In this document: in pieces, positions 58,932 through 64,000 of the stretch
Layout: each line of letters opens with the position of its first letter
How positions within the stretch are numbered: position 1 is the stretch's first letter
The notes under the pieces: generated by a model
The model's input: the letters and a program-made list of their open reading frames with translations, nothing else
What the model was told of the DNA's origin: nothing
The model's database searches: none
Translations under genes and position numbers: made by a program
Origin: Eubacterium sp.
Lineage (GTDB): Bacteria > Bacillota > Clostridia > Oscillospirales > Ruminococcaceae
Length of the DNA stretch: 64,000 bases
Assembly: GCA_022511265.1 (NCBI GenBank)
Contig: JAFLRX010000002.1
Location: 53,983 to 117,982 of the forward strand
Direction of reading: 5' to 3'

Positions 58932-60527
58932 ATGGTATTGTATTATATTGCGGTTGGCTGCTTTTACGCCGCGCTGATCGCGAGCTGCGTGCTGAACTTT
59001 CATCATTACATGCATATGTTTCAGCTTAACTCGTACCACGCGGGCGAGCAGTTCAAGTGGATAAAGGATAATCTGCTGCACGTTATCTGTCGGCATATAT
59101 TCACGGTCATCTCGGCAGTGTTGCTGATAATCGCGCTGTCGCCGCAGGATTACAAGCTCAGCAGCTCGATGCTGATATTCGCGGCGGCTGTCGGCATGAC
59201 AATGAATATCAACAGCCTTGCCTACGGACATAAAAAAGTAAAGAAAAAGCTGGTGTACACCCCGCGTGTAATCCGCATGGCGGTGACCTCGGCGATAATA
59301 TACGCGGCTGTGCTGACGCTGACGGCGGTATTCTGCGGATTCAGCATGGTTACCATGTCGGTCGCATGCGGTATGCAGATACTGACTGCGTTTATCGTGA
59401 TGATAGCCAACCTTATCAACAAGCCGATAGAGCATGGCGTAAATATGCACTACATCAACGAGGCAAAGGCGATAATCGACGGGCTGCCGTTTCTTACCGT
59501 GGTGGGACTTACCGGCAGCTACGGCAAGACCAGCACCAAGTTTTTCCTTGAAAAGTTGCTGGGCGCAAAATACAACGTGCTGATGACCCCCGAGAGCTAT
59601 AACACCACCATGGGCGTGGTAAAGACTATACGCGGCTCGCTGAAGGCAACGCACGAGATATTCCTGTGTGAGATGGGCGCAAAGGGCGTCGGTGAGATAA
59701 AAGAGATATGCGATATAGTAAAGCCGAAATACGGCGTTATAACCTCTATCGGACCGCAGCATTTGGAAACATTCAAGTCGGTGGAGAATATAATCAACAC
59801 AAAGTTCGAGCTGGCGGACAGTCTGCCGGAGGACGGCATCGCTTTTCTTAACTACGATAACGAATATATCAAAGGCAGAGGTTATAAGCGGGATAAGGTG
59901 ACCTACGGTCTTTCCGGCGACGGCGAGGACTACTATGCCGACAACATCACCGTAAACGAGAACGGCACCCACTTTACCCTGCACCACGGCGAGGAAAGCA
60001 AGGAATTTACCACCAAGCTGATAGGCGAGCATAACGTACAGAATATAGTCGGTGCGATAGCTACCGCCAACACGCTGGGCGTAGAGCTTGACGCGCTGGT
60101 GCTGCCGGTGCGCAGACTGGAGAGCGTGCCGCACCGCCTACAGATAATAAAGCGCGGCAAGGATATCGTGATAGACGACGCGTTCAACTCTAACCCCAGC
60201 GGCGCAAAAGCGGCACTGGACACACTGGCGGTGTTTGACGGGTACAAGATACTTATCTCACCCGGTATGGTAGAACTGGGCGAAAAGGAATACGAGCTGA
60301 ACAAAAACTTCGGCAAGCAGGCGGCGGCTGTATGCGACTATGTGATAGCGGTCGGCGAAAAGCAGGCTGTGCCGATAAAGGACGGACTGCTGGAGGCGGG
60401 CTATCCCGAGGATAAGATATTTGTAGCAAAGACGTTGGACGTTGCGCTGAAACAGGCAGATTCACTCAAAACAGGCGGCAAGAAAAAGATAATGCTGCTG
60501 GAAAACGACCTGCCCGATAATTATTGA
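58932..60527 (+). CDS. Membrane-anchored Mur ligase family protein (MurF-like)
   Basis: The 531-residue protein has an N-terminal membrane region (residues 1-165, about four helices) in place of the MurF substrate-binding domain. A Mur ligase core follows with intact P-loop GLTGSYGKTSTK (192-203), the NTTMGVV and EMGAKGVGEI segments, GPQHLETF, IVIDDAFNSNPSGAKAAL and a C-terminal domain ending in ENDLPDNY. The DDAFNSNPSG motif and its place directly before ddl suggest D-Ala-D-Ala addition (MurF role), but the unusual N-terminus leaves a specialised ligase possible. It starts 12 bases after the hydrolase. Confidence 0.82.
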   Translation: MVLYYIAVGCFYAALIASCVLNFHHYMHMFQLNSYHAGEQFKWIKDNLLHVICRHIFTVISAVLLIIALSPQDYKLSSSMLIFAAAVGMTMNINSLAYGHKKVKKKLVYTPRVIRMAVTSAIIYAAVLTLTAVFCGFSMVTMSVACGMQILTAFIVMIANLINKPIEHGVNMHYINEAKAIIDGLPFLTVVGLTGSYGKTSTKFFLEKLLGAKYNVLMTPESYNTTMGVVKTIRGSLKATHEIFLCEMGAKGVGEIKEICDIVKPKYGVITSIGPQHLETFKSVENIINTKFELADSLPEDGIAFLNYDNEYIKGRGYKRDKVTYGLSGDGEDYYADNITVNENGTHFTLHHGEESKEFTTKLIGEHNVQNIVGAIATANTLGVELDALVLPVRRLESVPHRLQIIKRGKDIVIDDAFNSNPSGAKAALDTLAVFDGYKILISPGMVELGEKEYELNKNFGKQAAAVCDYVIAVGEKQAVPIKDGLLEAGYPEDKIFVAKTLDVALKQADSLKTGGKKKIMLLENDLPDNY

Positions 60528-60563
60528 TATTTTTATATATTTTAATATAAGGAGACAAAAGGA

Positions 60564-61757
60564 ATGAAGATAAAAGTTGGTGTACTGTTCGGCGGTATCA
60601 GCGTCGAGCATGAGGTGTCCATCATCTCGGCTTTGCAGGCGTGCAACGCGCTGAACCGCGATAAATACGACGTCATCCCGATATACATAACCAAGACCTC
60701 CGAGATGTACGTCGGAGAGCAGATAGGCAAAATAGAATGCTATAAAAATATCCCCGAGCTGATAAAGAACAGCCGCAGGGTGGTAATCGCGATGAATAAC
60801 GGCAAGGCGGAACTGAACTACTTCCCTGCCAAGAAATTCGGCAACAACGTGTACGACTACATAGACGTAGCAATGCCGGTAGTGCACGGCACCAATGTTG
60901 AGGACGGTGCGCTGCAGGGTTATTTGCAGACTGTAGGCGTGCCGTATACCTTCTGTGATGTTACCGCGTCGGCGGTGGGTATGGATAAGTACATAATGAA
61001 GTGCGTATTCAAGGACAACGGCATACCTGTGCTGGACTGTGTAACTGTTCATTCTTCCCGCTATTCCGCAGACGAGGCGGAGGTAAAGCGCGAGATAGAA
61101 GAAAAGATTGGCTATCCGCTGATAGTAAAGCCTATCAACCTCGGCTCCAGCGTGGGCATACAGATAGCGCACAGTGCCGACGAGCTGGACGAGACGCTGA
61201 CCTACGCGTTCGGCTATGCGGACAGGGTACTGGTCGAGCATGCGATAACCAACCTGACCGAGATAAACTGCTCGGTGGTGGGAGATATCTCCGCGGCTGA
61301 GGCTTCCGAATGTGAGCAGCCTATCACAGGCGGCGAGATGCTGAGCTTTGATGACAAATATATCTCCGACGCAAAGGGCGGCAAACAAAGCGGAATGGCA
61401 AGTCTGAAAAGAAAGATACCCGCAGATATATCCCCCGAACAGCGCGAAAAGATACGTGGTCTGGCGGTAAAGGCGTTCAAAGCACTGAACTGCAACGGCA
61501 TCGCGAGAATAGATTTTATGATAGATAACGACAACGGGAATATTTATCTTACCGAGATAAATACCATCCCCGGCTCGCTGTCGTTTTATCTGTGGGAGCC
61601 GGTCGGTGTAAAGTACCCCGAGCTGCTGGACAGGATAATCTCTCTCGCATTAAAGCGTGAGCGTGAGAAAAAGGCGCTGACCTTCAGCTTTGACAGCAAT
61701 ATTCTTGAAGGCTTTACCGGCGGAAAGCTGGGCGGAGCAAAGGGCAGCAAGCTGTAA
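60564..61757 (+). CDS. ddl: D-alanine--D-alanine ligase
   Basis: The 397-residue ATP-grasp ligase joins two D-alanines for peptidoglycan. The N-terminal signature VGVLFGGISVEHEVSIISA is typical of Ddl. The ATP-grasp region has YPLIVKPINLGSSVGI, and the metal and catalytic end is GIARIDFMIDNDNGNIYLTEINTIPGSLSFYLWEP. It is longer than E. coli DdlB, with a clostridial-type insertion and a Gly/Lys tail. AAGGAGACAAAAGG precedes the ATG. It pairs with the Mur ligase upstream. Confidence 0.93.
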   Translation: MKIKVGVLFGGISVEHEVSIISALQACNALNRDKYDVIPIYITKTSEMYVGEQIGKIECYKNIPELIKNSRRVVIAMNNGKAELNYFPAKKFGNNVYDYIDVAMPVVHGTNVEDGALQGYLQTVGVPYTFCDVTASAVGMDKYIMKCVFKDNGIPVLDCVTVHSSRYSADEAEVKREIEEKIGYPLIVKPINLGSSVGIQIAHSADELDETLTYAFGYADRVLVEHAITNLTEINCSVVGDISAAEASECEQPITGGEMLSFDDKYISDAKGGKQSGMASLKRKIPADISPEQREKIRGLAVKAFKALNCNGIARIDFMIDNDNGNIYLTEINTIPGSLSFYLWEPVGVKYPELLDRIISLALKREREKKALTFSFDSNILEGFTGGKLGGAKGSKL

Positions 61758-61771
61758 GAAAGGACGTTAAT

Positions 61772-61987
61772 ATGAAAACCAAGACCTACATAATAAACCT
61801 CAAATACGGCATTTGGGAAAATCAGCTGTGGCTGGTGGGCGAGGACAGCCCCGAGTGGGAGAAAAAATGGGACGACGCAAAGGCAGGGCTGGACGAGCTG
61901 GCGGACAACAGCCGCGGCAGCGGTGAGTTTTTCACCAAGGCGATAGAGCATTTCGGCTCTTATGGCTTTACCAGAATACAGAAATGA
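61772..61987 (+). CDS. Small conserved-looking hypothetical protein
   Basis: The 71-residue cytosolic protein is rich in Trp (five) and charged residues: a strand-like KTYIINLKYGIWENQLWLVGED, then a helix (PEWEKKWDDAKAGLDELADN) and FGSYGFTRIQ. No family is recognised. AGAAAGGACG provides a ribosome site, and its end overlaps the ATG of the pseudouridine synthase gene by four bases, which argues that it is real and translated. Confidence 0.6.
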   Translation: MKTKTYIINLKYGIWENQLWLVGEDSPEWEKKWDDAKAGLDELADNSRGSGEFFTKAIEHFGSYGFTRIQK

Positions 61988-62940
61988 CCGAGATAACGGT
62001 TGCCGAAAACGACAGCGGACAGCGGCTGGACAGGTTTCTTACCAAGTGCTATCCCCGTCTTACCGAGGGACGGCTGCAAAAGCTGAACCGCAAAAACTGC
62101 ATCAAGCTGTGCGGGAAAAAGCGGCCATTAGACACACGGCTTGAAAAGGGCGACGTTATCCGCCTGTATATATCGGACGAGCTGCTGGAAAAGCCCAAGG
62201 CGCGGGACTTCCGAGAGATAAGCGGCGAGATAGACATTATCTACGAGGATGAGAACATTATCCTTGTTAACAAGCCTGTCGGGCTGGTGGTACACGAGGA
62301 TGCGGACAACGAATCCGACACACTGATAAACCGCATAAAAAGCTATCTGTACAAAAGCGGCGGTTACGACCCCGACGCGGAACAGAGCTTTGCGCCCGCG
62401 CTGTGCAACCGCATAGACCGCAACACCTGCGGTATAGTCATCGCGGCGAAGAATGCGGACAGCCTGCGGATACTCAGTCAGAAGATACGCGACCGCGAGC
62501 TGACCAAGCTGTATCTCTGCCTTGCGGCGGGAAATGTCAGCCCAAAGCAGGCGACGCTGACCGCATACCTTGAAAAGAATTCAGACACCAACACGGTAAA
62601 GATAACAAACAAAAAGACCGCGAACAATCTCACAATAAAGACAGCATATAGAGTATTGGGCTTTGACGGGGAAAACTCGCTGGTGGAGGTTGACCTGCTG
62701 ACCGGGCGCACACATCAGATACGCGCGCATTTAGCCTATATCGGACATCCGCTGATAGGCGACGGAAAATACGGAAGCAATCAGATAAACAAGAAATACG
62801 GCTATAAATATCAGGCGCTGTGCAGCTATAAGCTGATATTCAAATTCACCACCGACGCGGGACGGCTGGAATATCTTAACGGAAAAGAGTTTACCGCCCC
62901 CCTGCCGGAGTTTGCGAAAAAATTCGAGGATAAAAAATGA
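61984..62940 (+). CDS. RluA-family RNA pseudouridine synthase
   Basis: The 318-residue protein has an N-terminal S4 RNA-binding domain (about 10-75; GQRLDRFLTKCYPRLTEGRLQKLNRKNCIKLCGKK) and a catalytic domain (about 80-315). The catalytic aspartate motif appears as NRIDRNTCGIVI (usually HRLDxxTSG), and LLTGRTHQIRAHLAYIGHPLIGD is the RluA C-terminal motif. It could modify 23S rRNA at positions served by RluC/D-type enzymes, or another RNA. It starts in ATGA overlap with the 71-residue gene and ends the operon. Confidence 0.9.
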   Translation: MTEITVAENDSGQRLDRFLTKCYPRLTEGRLQKLNRKNCIKLCGKKRPLDTRLEKGDVIRLYISDELLEKPKARDFREISGEIDIIYEDENIILVNKPVGLVVHEDADNESDTLINRIKSYLYKSGGYDPDAEQSFAPALCNRIDRNTCGIVIAAKNADSLRILSQKIRDRELTKLYLCLAAGNVSPKQATLTAYLEKNSDTNTVKITNKKTANNLTIKTAYRVLGFDGENSLVEVDLLTGRTHQIRAHLAYIGHPLIGDGKYGSNQINKKYGYKYQALCSYKLIFKFTTDAGRLEYLNGKEFTAPLPEFAKKFEDKK

Positions 62941-63020
62941 CAGCAGATGAATTATACATATGCTCTGTGGTGCTTAGCTGTTTTTGGAAAATCCCGAGAG
63001 GATATTAAAGCTTATGGATA

Positions 63021-63058
63021 AATAATAAGCCGCCCGTTAAGGGCGGCTTTGCTTATTA
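63021..63058. terminator. Bidirectional terminator before the right-edge gene
   Basis: AATAATAAGCCGCCC and GGGCGGCTTTGCTTATT around GTTAA form a 9-bp GC-rich core with extended AT flanks (about 63021-63057). Confidence 0.8.
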
Positions 63059-63066
63059 TATACCGG

Positions 63067-63999
63067 TTATATTCTTTTCGATTTGAGCTGCGGTATTGCC
63101 ACGACCAAAAATCCGACGCCGGCAAAGGCATAGCCTATCAGCAGATTTTTCATAAAGTTACCCATTACGCTGTCTGCACCGGGGGCAACGCTTGCCAAGG
63201 CGTTATCCAAAAAGTTTGCAAGATCGAAAAAGCGGAAGAAGGTCTCAAAAAAGCTGTTATAGCCCAGCATCCTCAGCACCTCTTCGACGCCCGGCTCGTT
63301 ATACAACGTTAAAACCTCAATGAAAATATTGCAGCCCAGCACCGCCAGCAGTATCACGATAATACAGCATACAAATCCGAACACATCAAATCTTTTGCCG
63401 AGCAGCTTATATCCTGTTACACAGCAAAAGCCCATTGCCAGTCCTCCTAAGTAGGACACATATCCCGACATTCCGATAAGCACCCACAGAACGCATGCAG
63501 CAAGTGAAAACAGCAATGCGCCGACAATGCCCATCAAGGGGTTGGATTTCTCCGGGACATATGCGTACGGCGGAGTTGCCATCGGGTCGTATGCCGCGGT
63601 GGAAGAACCGTATTCCGGCTCGGCGCGGAAATCTCCCGGCATCGGCGCGGGCGGAAAGTCGTAATTCGGCGCAGGGTTGTTATTTAACCGCTGTGGCGTC
63701 AGCTCCGCGAGAGACTCTGCGGTGGAATAGCCTGTGCTTTCCGGCATTTCGGCGGGGTTTATAGCCTCCATGCCATCCTGACTGCCAAGCTCTGCCACCG
63801 ACGCGGCGGGCTCTAAGATCACGCCGCCCATCGGCTGCTGCATATATGCGCCCTGCTGCTGATAATTCATATTCTGCACGGGCTGAGTGTAGGTATTCTG
63901 CATCGGCTGCTGATAGCCCATATCCTGCGCGTGTTGTGTATAGGTGTTCTGCGCAGGCTGCTGATAGCCCATATCCTGCGCGGGCTGAGCGTATGCGTT
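63067..63999 (-). CDS. Membrane protein with Gln/Tyr-rich tandem repeats, 5' truncated by window edge
   Basis: The frame stays open to the end of the window, so the gene start is missing; an internal Met at 63972 is not the start. The visible N-terminal part is a roughly 14-residue tandem repeat of the type N(A/T)Y(A/T)QPxQ(D/N)M(G/N)YQQ in at least three copies. A Pro/Ala/Glu-rich linker follows, then a C-terminal domain with about four membrane helices, ending in QLKSKRI. The design (low-complexity Gln-rich part and a small helical membrane domain) resembles the 38651 gene in reverse order. In related proteins such tails often follow a zinc ribbon, which would lie beyond the window. Function unknown. 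Confidence 0.7.
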   Translation of the reverse strand, partial: NAYAQPAQDMGYQQPAQNTYTQHAQDMGYQQPMQNTYTQPVQNMNYQQQGAYMQQPMGGVILEPAASVAELGSQDGMEAINPAEMPESTGYSTAESLAELTPQRLNNNPAPNYDFPPAPMPGDFRAEPEYGSSTAAYDPMATPPYAYVPEKSNPLMGIVGALLFSLAACVLWVLIGMSGYVSYLGGLAMGFCCVTGYKLLGKRFDVFGFVCCIIVILLAVLGCNIFIEVLTLYNEPGVEEVLRMLGYNSFFETFFRFFDLANFLDNALASVAPGADSVMGNFMKNLLIGYAFAGVGFLVVAIPQLKSKRI

Positions 64000-64000
64000 C

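Noticed and set aside
58902..60134. 410-residue minus-strand open frame
   Set aside because: Antisense of the Mur ligase gene, low-quality composition.
60462..61388. 308-residue minus-strand open frame
   Set aside because: Antisense of ddl.
62941..63020. Possible small gene after the pseudouridine synthase
   Set aside because: Only a short frame without ribosome site before the terminator.

Overview
The window reads as chromosome of a spore-forming, Gram-positive, anaerobic-type Clostridia. Gene content points to the Oscillospiraceae/Ruminococcus area: spoVAC-AD-AE, archaeal-type phosphoglycerate mutase, HPr kinase, HemZ, choice-of-anchor A surface protein with an NPNTG sorting signal, DHHW/MBOAT pairs, and a THF riboswitch in front of folT. 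Family assignment is inferred from gene content only. Base composition is moderate, genes are tightly packed with many ATGA/GTGA overlaps, and intergenic regions carry textbook -35/-10 promoters with 17-bp spacers and strong hairpin terminators. No rRNA, tRNA, IS element, prophage or CRISPR array was seen.

Layout. 1-1983: 3' part of an MBOAT O-acyltransferase and its DHHW partner. 2015-5111: apbE, a NusG-II/EetA-like gene, a Gx-transporter/EetB-like gene, a DUF896 gene and a degenerate kinase-like protein. 5394-7550: OmpR-type two-component system behind an attenuator-like leader. 7649-11050: sortase-type surface protein with about 1.9 kb of Asp-Thr repeats. 11442-21945: an unusual stretch with a cytosolic pseudo-D,D-carboxypeptidase fused to a pseudo-MurF, an AraC regulator, galE, a methyltransferase, a 1222-residue Fn3/CapA-like/DUF6270-like protein and an alpha-helical-barrel-like protein. 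22131-27070: PepV dipeptidase, DUF2508-like protein, ApgM and the spoVA genes. 27115-38457 (minus): polysaccharide deacetylase, zinc-ribbon protein, then the yerC-methyltransferase-hslO-recJ-relA-MBL-hemZ run, and a thioesterase/NUDIX pair. 38651-40534: three consecutive small membrane proteins with C-terminal zinc ribbons, followed by a 240-bp nested inverted-repeat element. 40794-52917 (minus): proC and folT under a THF riboswitch, pfkA, dnaE, whiA, rapZ, murB, glcK, a PHP phosphatase, hprK and a DtxR/MntR-type regulator. 53080-62940: HD hydrolase, a degenerate HMGL-like protein, a second MBOAT/DHHW pair, an alpha/beta hydrolase, a membrane-anchored Mur ligase, ddl, and an RluA pseudouridine synthase. 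The right edge holds a truncated repeat-rich membrane protein.

Themes. Cell-wall and envelope functions dominate: two O-acetylation-type pairs, murB, a Mur ligase with ddl, PepV, the polysaccharide deacetylase and the sortase substrate. The most unusual object is the 11442-13646 gene, which joins a D,D-carboxypeptidase fold lacking its nucleophile serine to a MurF fold lacking its P-loop. These folds belong to the enzymes that remove, and that add, D-alanine at the end of the peptidoglycan stem peptide. An intact membrane-anchored Mur ligase and a D-Ala-D-Ala ligase occur elsewhere in the same window.
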